The notes under the pieces: generated by a model
The model's input: only the letters and a program-made list of their open reading frames with translations
Told to the model about the DNA's origin: nothing
Database searches by the model: none
In this document: piece after piece, positions 31,593 through 38,530 of the stretch
Layout of the letters: every line of letters starts with the position of its first letter
Position numbering within the stretch: the stretch's first letter is position 1
Origin: Firmicutes bacterium CAG:822
GTDB taxonomy: Bacteria > Bacillota_I > Bacilli_A > RF39 > UBA660
Length of the DNA: 38,530 nt
Direction: 5' to 3'
Assembly: GCA_000432855.1 (NCBI GenBank)
Contig: HF990830.1
Span: 1-38,530, forward strand
Program-made: the position numbers and the translations under genes

Positions 31593-32287
31593 CTAAATTC
31601 CTCCCTAAACACTTCATCAATTGATTTGCCACTTTCCTTACGCATTTTATCTGCACTTTCACATCTTACAATTTTACCATCATCAATAAATATAACTTCA
31701 TCTAATACTCTTTCAATATCACTAATTAAATGCGTTGACATAAGTATCGTTGAACCTTCATCAAAATTACTCAAAATAGTATCTAAAATATAATCACGTG
31801 TTGCTGGATCAACACCACCCATTGGCTCATCCAAAATATAAAGCTTAGCTTTTCTACTCATTACTAATACTAATTGAACCTTTTCTTTCATTCCTTTAGA
31901 CATTGTCGATAATCTATCATCAGCTTTAATATCTAAATTATCAAGTAATTTATAAGCTTTATCTTTATCAAAATCTTCATAAAAATCACTAAAGTATTCA
32001 ATAATATCCTTTACTTTCTTATGCATACTTAAATAAGTTCGTTCTGGTAAATAAGAAATTAACTTCTTTGACTCTACTCCAATTTCATTACCATTAACTA
32101 ATATTTTCCCTTTATCTATAGATAAAAGTCCATTAATAGCTTTAATTAATGTCGTCTTACCACTACCATTCTTACCAAGTAAACCAATAATCTTACCACT
32201 TGGTAAACTTAAATTAACATCTTTCAAAATTTCTTTTTGCCCATAACTTTTACAAACATTCTTACACTCTAATAACAAATTATTCAT
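31586..32287 (-). CDS. ABC transporter ATP-binding protein (YtrA-type operon)
   Basis: A 233-aa ATPase: Walker A GLLGKNGSGKTTL near residue 38, Q-loop ISYLPERTYL, a signature reading LSTMSKGMKEKVQL in place of LSGGQ, Walker B LYILDEPMGGVDP and switch His in MSTHL. The altered signature S-K-G-M is usual for this transporter group. Overlaps the GntR gene by 8 bp. Confidence 0.9.
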   Translation of the reverse strand: MNNLLLECKNVCKSYGQKEILKDVNLSLPSGKIIGLLGKNGSGKTTLIKAINGLLSIDKGKILVNGNEIGVESKKLISYLPERTYLSMHKKVKDIIEYFSDFYEDFDKDKAYKLLDNLDIKADDRLSTMSKGMKEKVQLVLVMSRKAKLYILDEPMGGVDPATRDYILDTILSNFDEGSTILMSTHLISDIERVLDEVIFIDDGKIVRCESADKMRKESGKSIDEVFREEFRC

Positions 32288-32630
32288 TCCCTTCTATCAT
32301 CTTGATAACCTCTTTTAAACTATAGCCCAAATCTTTCATATCATTTATATAAAATATAGTTTTTTCTTGAGCTAAACTTTCCAAATAATTTTTAATTGTT
32401 TCTTTTTTTTCAGTAACAAACTTCCCGTTAGTTCGTTCTGTATAAATTAGTTCTACATCCTCTAATTCACTTAAAGCTTTTTGAACGGTATTCGGATTAA
32501 CCTTATACATAACGGATAATTCTCTGACTGATGGAATCTTTTCACCAGCTGAGTACTTACCAGTAACAATGTCTAAAGCTAATCTTTGAAATAGCTGTAA
32601 ATAAATAGGCGTTTCATTATTAAATCTCAA
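32280..32630 (-). CDS. GntR-family regulator, YtrA type
   Basis: A 116-aa repressor. Residues 1-70 are the winged helix (PIYLQLFQRLALDIVTGKYSAGEKIPSVRELSVMYKVNPNTVQKALSELEDVELIYTERTNGKFV), and the tail of about 45 residues is only a dimerisation helix pair, the YtrA subfamily layout. It starts with TTG, preceded at good spacing by GAGGTGAT. First gene of the operon; it probably represses its own promoter, where TGTACTAACACA overlaps the region after the -10. Confidence 0.9.
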   Translation of the reverse strand: MRFNNETPIYLQLFQRLALDIVTGKYSAGEKIPSVRELSVMYKVNPNTVQKALSELEDVELIYTERTNGKFVTEKKETIKNYLESLAQEKTIFYINDMKDLGYSLKEVIKMIEGNE

Positions 32631-32643
32631 TCAATCACCTCAC

Positions 32644-32684
32644 TGTACTAACACAATAATACAATAAAATTATAAATTTGTCAA
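32644..32684 (-). promoter_or_regulatory. Promoter and likely operator of the GntR-ABC operon
   Basis: On minus: TTGACA (32679-32684), 17-bp spacer, TATTAT (32656-32661). Just downstream, TGTGTTAGTACA (32644-32655) has TGT/ACA ends and lies at the transcription start, the usual site for a YtrA-like repressor. Confidence 0.7.
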
Positions 32685-32718
32685 CAAAAAAACTTACTTA
32701 AAATAAATTAAGTAAGTT
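32685..32718 (-). terminator. Terminator of tRNA-Ser
   Basis: A 10-bp stem (32691-32700 with 32709-32718) with a T-run on minus. The T-run runs into the -35 of the GntR promoter. Confidence 0.85.
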
Positions 32719-32730
32719 AATAATCAATAA

Positions 32731-32821
32731 TGGCGGAGCAGGAGGGATTTGAACCCTCGCGCCGGTTACCCGACCTACACCCTTAGCAGGGGCGCCTCTT
32801 CAGCCTCTTGAGTACTACTCC
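32731..32821 (-). tRNA. tRNA-Ser (anticodon GCT)
   Basis: 91 nt with acceptor GGAGTAG/CTGCTCC (one G-U), anticodon loop CTGCTAA giving GCT, the long variable arm typical of serine, T-loop TTCAAAT, discriminator G and encoded CCA. Confidence 0.96.
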
Positions 32822-32839
32822 AATAAGACTACGTTTATA

Positions 32840-32868
32840 ATTTTACCTTAAATAGTCTAATATGTCAA
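32840..32868 (-). promoter_or_regulatory. Promoter of tRNA-Ser
   Basis: On minus: TTGACA (32863-32868), 17-bp spacer, TAAAAT (32840-32845). It overlaps the last part of the region after 32872-33198. Confidence 0.7.
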
Positions 32869-32871
32869 TCA

Positions 32872-33198
32872 TTATCTTTTAAAATGTTTCCCACCTTTAT
32901 CTTCAGAATGATATTCATTCACATTATCATGCCTCAAAGCATATCTATAAGCATACTGTTCGAATCTTAACCTATTTAAAAACACCTTATTAATCATCCT
33001 AAATAATAAACTACCACTACCAACAATCATCCCACTTATCAAACTACTATCTGATTTAGTTAAAACGCCATAAGCCATGCCAGCTAATCCAACCCCAAAC
33101 ATATAAAGTCCACCACGAACATTATCTTGCTTTTTATCTATCTTTTGATTAACTTCTTTTAAACTTTGCTCAATATATTTTCTCGTCTGCTCTGTCAT
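32872..33198 (-). CDS. Small membrane protein of unknown function
   Basis: A 108-aa protein: a charged N-terminal helix (1-29), two close membrane segments (about 31-45 and 52-66, both glycine-rich: YMFGVGLAGMAYGVL and ISGMIVGSGSLLF), and a basic, His-containing tail. I do not recognise the family. The ATG at 33198 is chosen because AGAGGTG precedes it; an in-frame GTG three codons earlier overlaps that site. The tRNA-Ser promoter begins right at its stop. Confidence 0.65.
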   Translation of the reverse strand: MTEQTRKYIEQSLKEVNQKIDKKQDNVRGGLYMFGVGLAGMAYGVLTKSDSSLISGMIVGSGSLLFRMINKVFLNRLRFEQYAYRYALRHDNVNEYHSEDKGGKHFKR

Positions 33199-33260
33199 TA
33201 CAATCACACCTCTTTAAAATACCGGAAATATTATATCAAAATATTTTTAAACTTAAAAGA

Positions 33261-33283
33261 AAAAACTCAAAAAAATGAGTTTT
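33261..33283 (-). terminator. Terminator of the 43-aa gene
   Basis: An 8-bp stem (33262-33269 with 33276-33283), 6-nt loop and T-rich tail on minus. Confidence 0.75.
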
Positions 33284-33413
33284 ACATATCTTTTTTATTA
33301 TTATCTTGAATATGTGCGGGAGCAGTAGCTTCTTGTTTTACTGTTTGTTCTAATAAATTTTTCTGTTTATTATTCATATTTTGTTTCTTATTTTTTTTAT
33401 TTTTACAGCTCAT
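33282..33413 (-). CDS. 43-aa lysine/asparagine-rich small protein
   Basis: A short gene starting MSCKNKKNKKQNMNNKQKNL and ending IQDNNKKDM. GAAAGGAG lies eight bases before the ATG and a terminator follows directly at the stop, which argues for a real gene. It is highly basic at the start and has no membrane segment; Cys3 stands near the N-terminus. Function unknown. It sits 67 bp after aspS. Confidence 0.6.
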   Translation of the reverse strand: MSCKNKKNKKQNMNNKQKNLLEQTVKQEATAPAHIQDNNKKDM

Positions 33414-33479
33414 AAATATTTCTCCTTTCTATTTTTATTATGGATAAATAAAAAAAAGAAATACTCAAAAAAGTATCTC

Positions 33480-35219
33480 TTATCTAATTTTAATATGAAT
33501 TTCTCTTAATTGTTTTTCAGTTACTTCGCTAGGTGCACCCATCATCATATCTTGTGCATTACTATTAAGTGGGAATGCAATAACTTCACGAATATTAGGT
33601 TCATCCTTTAAAAGCATTATCATTCTATCTATTCCAGGTGCAATCCCTGCATGTGGTGGCGCTCCATAATGGAATGCTGTATAAAGTGATTTAAATCTTG
33701 TTTCTAACTCTTCTTTAGTATATCCAGCAATCTCAAAAGCTTTTTCCATAATCTCTACATCGTGATTACGAACAGCACCACTAGATAGTTCAACACCATT
33801 ACATACGATATCATATTGATAAGCTAAAATATCTTCTGTTTTTTGGTTAAGTAAAGCATCCATTCCACCTTGTGGCATACTAAATGGATTATGAGTAAAG
33901 ATATATCTACCTTCTTCTTCACTATATTCATACATTGGGAAATCTACAATAAAGCAAAATTCAAATCTATCATTATCTATTAAATCTAATCTTTCAGCTA
34001 AAGCTGTTCTAATTAAACCAGCTTGAGTACTAGCCGTTAATTCATGTTTATCAGCAATAAAGAAAAGTACTGAACCTTTTTTAAGATTAGCTTTTTCAAT
34101 TAATTCGCCTCTCTCTTCTTCAGATAAAAACTTATCAATTGGGCCTTTAAAAGTCATATCATCTAAAACACTTATATAACCAATTCCAGGCATACCAATT
34201 TTTTTCGCATAGTCCACTAACTCATTAAACCAAGAATTCGATTTAGAGGCAATATCATCTACTGCTATACCTCTAACTATAGACCCAGAAAATGGTTTAA
34301 ATGTTGTATTTTTAAAAACATCAGTCACATCGATAATCTCTAAAGGATTTCTTAAATCTGGTTTATCGCTGCCATATTTAAGCATAGATTCTTTATAAGT
34401 AATTCTTCTAAAAGGTTTAGGAGAAACTTTTTTATCTGAAAATTTAGTAAATGTTTTATACATTACATCTTCCGCCACTTCGTAAACGTCTTCAGCGGTT
34501 GCAAAAGCCATTTCCATATCTAACTGATAAAACTCACCAGGTGATCTATCTGCTCTAGCATCCTCATCTCTAAAACAAGGCGCAATTTGATAATATTTAT
34601 CAAAACCAGCTACCATAAGTAATTGTTTAAATTGTTGAGGTGCTTGTGGTAAAGCATAAAATTTTCCTTTATATTTTCTAGAAGGGACTAAATAATCTCT
34701 AGCTCCCTCAGGTGAAGATGCCGTTAAAATAGGTGTTTGAATTTCCATAAATCCTTTTTCATCCATGATATTTCTTATATATTTAATAACTTCGCTTCTA
34801 AAGCGAATATTTTCATGGACTTTAGGATTTCTTAAATCTAAATAACGATATTTTAATCTAACCTCTTCATTAACATTAGTCGATGTAATAATTTCAAAAG
34901 GTAGTTCATTATTAGCTTTTCCTAAAACTTCAAACTCACTTACTAAAACCTCAATTGTACCTGTACTAATTTTTGGATTGAAGTTTTCTTCATCTCTCAT
35001 ACGTACAGTACCAGTTAAAGTAACTGCTGACTCTTTAGTTAAACCATTAAAAATACTATCATCGTTACTTACAATTTGTAAAATACCTGTCTCATCTCTA
35101 ACATCGACAAAGATAACTCCACCGTGGTCACGAATATTTTCAACAAAACCACAAGCTTTAATCTCTTTGCCAATACTTTCCTCAGTTAGCTCATTAATAT
35201 ATTGTGTTCTATATTTCAT
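33480..35219 (-). CDS. aspS: Aspartyl-tRNA synthetase, probably non-discriminating
   Basis: A 579-aa class II synthetase that charges tRNA-Asp, and here probably tRNA-Asn, with aspartate. The N-terminal OB fold (1-105) binds the anticodon. Motif 2 reads FRDEDARADRSPGEFYQLDMEMAF, a bacterial insertion domain follows (about 290-415), and motif 3 is GIAPGIDRMIMLL. Residues 31-34 are D-H-G-G: His at this place is typical of non-discriminating AspRS such as that of Pseudomonas, while discriminating enzymes such as E. coli's have Leu. It lies 6 bp from gatB with the same direction, which fits a shared pathway. Confidence 0.95.
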   Translation of the reverse strand: MKYRTQYINELTEESIGKEIKACGFVENIRDHGGVIFVDVRDETGILQIVSNDDSIFNGLTKESAVTLTGTVRMRDEENFNPKISTGTIEVLVSEFEVLGKANNELPFEIITSTNVNEEVRLKYRYLDLRNPKVHENIRFRSEVIKYIRNIMDEKGFMEIQTPILTASSPEGARDYLVPSRKYKGKFYALPQAPQQFKQLLMVAGFDKYYQIAPCFRDEDARADRSPGEFYQLDMEMAFATAEDVYEVAEDVMYKTFTKFSDKKVSPKPFRRITYKESMLKYGSDKPDLRNPLEIIDVTDVFKNTTFKPFSGSIVRGIAVDDIASKSNSWFNELVDYAKKIGMPGIGYISVLDDMTFKGPIDKFLSEEERGELIEKANLKKGSVLFFIADKHELTASTQAGLIRTALAERLDLIDNDRFEFCFIVDFPMYEYSEEEGRYIFTHNPFSMPQGGMDALLNQKTEDILAYQYDIVCNGVELSSGAVRNHDVEIMEKAFEIAGYTKEELETRFKSLYTAFHYGAPPHAGIAPGIDRMIMLLKDEPNIREVIAFPLNSNAQDMMMGAPSEVTEKQLREIHIKIR

Positions 35220-35225
35220 TTAAAA

Positions 35226-36683
35226 TCACCTTTTCTCTATTTCTTTAGCCATTACATCTCTAGCTAAAGTAGGATTAGCTTTACCACCAGTTTTTTTCAT
35301 AACCTGTCCAACTAAGTAGTTTACCATATTAGTTTTACCATTTTTATATTGTTCTATAACATCAGGATGTTCATCTAGTACTTCATTAGCTACCTTAACA
35401 ATCTCACCTTCATCAGTAATTTGTTTTAAACCTTTCTCTGTTGCAATCTCTTTAGGAGATTTACCCGTTTCCAAACTTTCAGTAAATACACCTTTAGCTT
35501 GCTGAGAAGAGATCTCTTTATCTTCAACCATTTTAATAAGTTCTGCTAAATGTTCTGGAGTGAGTTTTGCCTCATCAATAGTTAATTCCATTTTATTTAA
35601 ATTACCAAGTAAATTTGTTGTAATCCAGTTAGAGGCACTTTTTGGATTTGCCCCAAGTGTGGTTGTTTTTTCAAAAAACTCAGCTACTGGTTTTTCTTTA
35701 ACTAAAATACTTGCATCATAATCAGAAACACCATATTCATTAATATATTGTTCCTTCCTCTCAAAAGCAAGTCTTGGGATACTCTTTCTAATTTCCTCTA
35801 ACCATTCTTTAGAAATTTTAAATTTAGGAATATTAGGCTCAACAAAATATTTATAATCTATCGCATCCACTTTACTACGCATATAAATAGTTGTTCCTGA
35901 TTCCTCATCCCAGCGACGAGTTTGTTGAGGCATCTCATCATATTTTCCGTCTTCTTTTAAATCGATTTGCCTTTGAATTTCATAATTTATTGCATCTCTA
36001 ACCCCACCAAATGAGTTAACATTCTTAATTTCAATTTTTGTTCCCCAATTTTTAGAATCATTTTCATCTAAATTATCTTCCATAATAGATACATTTACAT
36101 CACATCTAACTTGTCCTTTTTTACTATCAGCTTCACTAATATCCGCATATTGATAAATACTTCTCATTGTTTCCAAGAAAGCAACAGCTTCATCAGCTGA
36201 TCTAAAATCAGGTTCTGTAACAAGTTCAAGTAAAGGCACACCTGCTCTATTATAGTTAATTCTAGAGCCAGAAGAATAATGATCAGAAGAAGCCGCATCC
36301 TCTTCTAAATGTAAGTTATTAATTCTAACCTTTTTCTTCTCACCATTAACTTCGTATTCTAACTCACCATAACTACCAATCGGTGCGGGTTTAGTTTCCT
36401 GTGTAATTTGAAATCCCTTAGGTAAATCAGGATAATAATAATTCTTTCTTTCAAAATATAAATATTCTGGTTGCTGACAACCTAAAATCATACTAGCCAT
36501 TAAAGAAAGTCTAACTGCTTCTTTATTGACAACTGGTAAAGTCCCAGGAAAAGCCATATCAACTGGCCTAATATTAGTATTAGCTTTTTCACTATAACCA
36601 TTGCGGGCAGAAGAAAATACTTTAGTCTTAGTATTACTGATTTCACAGTGCATCTCTAAACCGATTAATACTTTATAACCCAT
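35226..36683 (-). CDS. gatB: Asp/Glu-tRNA amidotransferase subunit B
   Basis: A 485-aa kinase/tRNA-binding subunit. It opens with the family mark VLIGLEMHCEI, then NTNIRPVDMAFPGTLPVVN, YYYPDLPKGFQITQ and LHLEEDAA; the C-terminal part (about 330-485) is the helical and YqeY-like tail that holds the tRNA elbow. It phosphorylates the Asp or Glu on misacylated tRNA and lets GatA-derived ammonia replace the phosphate. Its ATG shares one base with the gatA stop (TAATG). Confidence 0.97.
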   Translation of the reverse strand: MGYKVLIGLEMHCEISNTKTKVFSSARNGYSEKANTNIRPVDMAFPGTLPVVNKEAVRLSLMASMILGCQQPEYLYFERKNYYYPDLPKGFQITQETKPAPIGSYGELEYEVNGEKKKVRINNLHLEEDAASSDHYSSGSRINYNRAGVPLLELVTEPDFRSADEAVAFLETMRSIYQYADISEADSKKGQVRCDVNVSIMEDNLDENDSKNWGTKIEIKNVNSFGGVRDAINYEIQRQIDLKEDGKYDEMPQQTRRWDEESGTTIYMRSKVDAIDYKYFVEPNIPKFKISKEWLEEIRKSIPRLAFERKEQYINEYGVSDYDASILVKEKPVAEFFEKTTTLGANPKSASNWITTNLLGNLNKMELTIDEAKLTPEHLAELIKMVEDKEISSQQAKGVFTESLETGKSPKEIATEKGLKQITDEGEIVKVANEVLDEHPDVIEQYKNGKTNMVNYLVGQVMKKTGGKANPTLARDVMAKEIEKR

Positions 36684-38140
36684 TATTTAACCTCCCTCGC
36701 AATTTGATTTTTATACTCCATAGAACTCTCAAGTGCATAAGCAATATTTAAAACATTTATATCGTCATAGCATTTACCTGTAATATTAACTCCAACTGGT
36801 AAATTAGAAACAAAACCATTTGGAATAGTAATAGAAGGAAAACCCCCAAAATTACCAATTTGTAAATGATCTTCTAAAACAGCTGTATTTCTATCCAAAG
36901 CATCTTTAGAACCTTCTAACTTTTTAGCTGGACCACTTCCAACTGGTAAAATAACGGCATCATATTTTTCAAATAACTCATTCCACTTATCGACAACAAG
37001 TCTTCTAACTCTTTGAGCATTGTGGAAATATCTATCCTTATTTTGAGCTTGTAAAACATATGAACCGATAACAAATCTTCTTTTAATAAGTGGTGAAAAA
37101 CCTAGAGTTCTATAATTTTTCATCTCTTCATCCCACTTGTCACCTTCCGCACGTGGTCCAAAAATAAATCCTGTTAAATTAGACATATTACTTGTTGCTT
37201 CCGCACATGATATAACTACGTATACTGAAGGAATCGCATTAAGTAAAGTTGAATCAACTGACTCTTCTATTACTTCCATACCAAGTTCCTTACATTTATC
37301 TATAGTTTTCATAAAGTTTTCTAAATGTGCTTTTAATTCCGCGTCCGCATTAGGATACATATTAATGTCACATAACTCTTTTATATAACATAACTTCTTA
37401 CCTTTAACTTTACCATCGATAGAATCATATAAATGCATATCTTTACTATCCCAAGAAGTCATATCATATTTGTCTATACCTTTCATTCCATCCACGACAA
37501 TTGCCGCATCTTTAACACTTCTTGTCAAAGCTCCACAATGATCTAAACTACTCGCAAATGGAAATAATCCATAACGCGATATCATGCCATAAGTTGGTTT
37601 ATATCCAACAATTCCACAGTAAGCTGCTGGTTTTCTAATAGAATCTCCTGTATCACTACCAGTCGCATAAGGATAAACACCGGCTGCTACTGCTGCTGCA
37701 CTACCGGCTGATGATCCCGCACACATTCTAGTCTTATCCCATGGGTTAGTAACAACACCAGTATGACCAGTAGTTCCAGTACCGCCCATACCAAACTCAT
37801 CTAAAACAGTTTTATTAACAGCTACTGCTCCTTTTTTAGATAAATTATCTATAGCTGTTGCTGTAAAAAATGGTACATAATCTTTTAAAGTATTAGATGA
37901 TCCTGTACTTAAAATACCTTTAGTACTATAGTTATCTTTAATACCATAAGGAATACCAGATAAAAGTTCATCTGTAACCGAAGTATCTTTCACATCATCC
38001 ATAATTGTCACAAATGCATTACATTTATCTTGTACTTCATGTGATTTTTCCAAAGCTTCTTTAATTAAATCTTTACTAGTAACTTCACCTTTAACTAAAG
38101 CTTCATGTATCTCTTCAATCGTTTTATCCATATAACTCAT
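36683..38140 (-). CDS. gatA: Asp/Glu-tRNA amidotransferase subunit A
   Basis: A 485-aa amidase-signature enzyme that frees ammonia from glutamine. The Ser-cis-Ser-Lys triad is visible: Lys in SGIPYGIKDNYS, then GSSAGSAAAVAAG and TGSDTGDSIRKPAAYCG. The ATG at 38140 is preferred: GGTGGGAT precedes it and it starts one base after gatC ends. Longer in-frame starts would overlap gatC. Ammonia passes to GatB through a tunnel. Confidence 0.96.
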   Translation of the reverse strand: MSYMDKTIEEIHEALVKGEVTSKDLIKEALEKSHEVQDKCNAFVTIMDDVKDTSVTDELLSGIPYGIKDNYSTKGILSTGSSNTLKDYVPFFTATAIDNLSKKGAVAVNKTVLDEFGMGGTGTTGHTGVVTNPWDKTRMCAGSSAGSAAAVAAGVYPYATGSDTGDSIRKPAAYCGIVGYKPTYGMISRYGLFPFASSLDHCGALTRSVKDAAIVVDGMKGIDKYDMTSWDSKDMHLYDSIDGKVKGKKLCYIKELCDINMYPNADAELKAHLENFMKTIDKCKELGMEVIEESVDSTLLNAIPSVYVVISCAEATSNMSNLTGFIFGPRAEGDKWDEEMKNYRTLGFSPLIKRRFVIGSYVLQAQNKDRYFHNAQRVRRLVVDKWNELFEKYDAVILPVGSGPAKKLEGSKDALDRNTAVLEDHLQIGNFGGFPSITIPNGFVSNLPVGVNITGKCYDDINVLNIAYALESSMEYKNQIAREVK

Positions 38141-38141
38141 A

Positions 38142-38441
38142 TTATCCCACCATCCTTGGTACTTGTACTTCACCATCTACAGTACTATCATCACAGTTTG
38201 ATAGTAACTCTTCAATTGGAATAGATTCTTCTACCACATCTTCACGAAGTTCATATTCAAAATTATCCAAAGCATGTGTCATAGGTTCAACTTTCTCAAT
38301 ATTTGGAATTTCATTGATAATGTCAATCGTACTATCGATAATTTCAAACTCATCTAAAACCATTTTATTTTCTTCTTCGGTAAGACCTATTAATAATTTA
38401 TCTGCATAATCATCAACCATTTCTTTAGTAAACTTCTGCAT
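38142..38441 (-). CDS. gatC: Asp/Glu-tRNA amidotransferase subunit C
   Basis: A 99-aa subunit that wraps around GatA and GatB and stabilises the complex. It has the usual pattern: an N-terminal helix pair (LLIGLTEEENKMVLDEFEIIDSTIDIINEI), the NIEKVEPMTHAL motif, the REDVVEES segment and a final VPRMVG. First gene of the operon, with GGAGGCGA before its ATG and TATAAT upstream between it and tRNA-Asn. Confidence 0.95.
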   Translation of the reverse strand: MQKFTKEMVDDYADKLLIGLTEEENKMVLDEFEIIDSTIDIINEIPNIEKVEPMTHALDNFEYELREDVVEESIPIEELLSNCDDSTVDGEVQVPRMVG

Positions 38442-38477
38442 AATATCGCCTCCATAAAATTATATACAAAAAAAAGA

Positions 38478-38530
38478 TGGCGCCTAATGTAGGACTCGAA
38501 CCTACGACCCAACGGTTAACAGCCGTTTGC
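38478..38530 (-). tRNA. tRNA-Asn (anticodon GTT), 3' part
   Basis: Cut by the window edge. Visible on minus: anticodon loop CTGTTAA giving GTT, anticodon stem, T-arm with TTCGAGT, 3' acceptor ATTAGGC, G and encoded CCA (38478-38480). A run of eight T follows. It directly precedes gatC, so the substrate tRNA and the enzyme that finishes its charging are adjacent. Confidence 0.9.

Noticed and set aside
1..38530. Mycoplasma-type code with TGA as tryptophan
   Set aside because: Genes end in TGA at expected places (for example the ATGA overlap at 19622-19625) and Trp codons checked are TGG.

Overview
The window is 38.5 kb of AT-rich DNA from a low-GC Gram-positive (Bacillota-type) bacterium. The evidence is the AT-rich coding, GGTGAT/AGGAGG ribosome binding sites, a Bce-type peptide-resistance module, a YtrA-type GntR/ABC operon, BspA-like and C39-like surface proteins, and an indirect Asn-tRNA pathway. 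Tryptophan is encoded by TGG and TGA is a normal stop (for example the ATGA overlap between the Bce kinase and regulator), so the standard bacterial code applies. The lineage (for example a gut Bacilli/Erysipelotrichia/RF39-like or clostridial organism) is inference. Most genes are on the minus strand; only five clear genes are on plus.

Layout. 0.1-5.4 kb: a Rieske-FAD oxidoreductase, tRNA-Arg, an HD hydrolase, and three envelope-anchored proteins (YerB/DUF3048-like, an NAGPA-type phosphodiester glycosidase, an unknown). 5.6-12.8 kb: uvrC, two small plus-strand exported proteins with Tat-like signals, a lipoprotein, a YigZ-family gene and a YmfF/YmfH-like M16 peptidase pair; deoD follows at 12.8-13.5 kb. 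13.5-15.4 kb: the accessory part. It holds an ORF6N-domain/PLD-like gene, a 47-aa ORF with a near-identical leader, three palindromes upstream that match a palindrome inside the ORF6N gene, and a probable structured RNA with its own promoter and terminator. 15.4-20.3 kb: a Bce-type ABC transporter and two-component system with an extra small gene and a BceR-like operator. 20.4-22.1 kb: TspO, a BspA-like surface protein and an XRE regulator. 22.2-30.7 kb: PaaK-like ligase plus membrane acyltransferase, C39-like peptidase, GH25 lysozyme, lipid kinase, arylsulfotransferase and CysE. 30.8-32.7 kb: GntR-ABC operon. 32.7-38.5 kb: tRNA-Ser, small proteins, then aspS, gatB, gatA, gatC and the 3' part of tRNA-Asn.

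How the genes work together. The right end is a compact set for making Asn-tRNA(Asn) (and Gln-tRNA) by transamidation: AspRS carries the His-Gly-Gly signature of non-discriminating enzymes and sits beside gatCAB and tRNA-Asn. The Bce module is a complete peptide-antibiotic sensing and detoxification unit. The most unusual structure is the ORF6N locus. Four perfect or near-perfect palindromes share one 7-bp core. Each, read in the frame that puts a CAA (Gln) codon at its centre, encodes a variant of the same ORF6N signature peptide. This suggests a palindromic coding element, a set of donor cassettes, or protein-binding sites shared between gene and upstream region.
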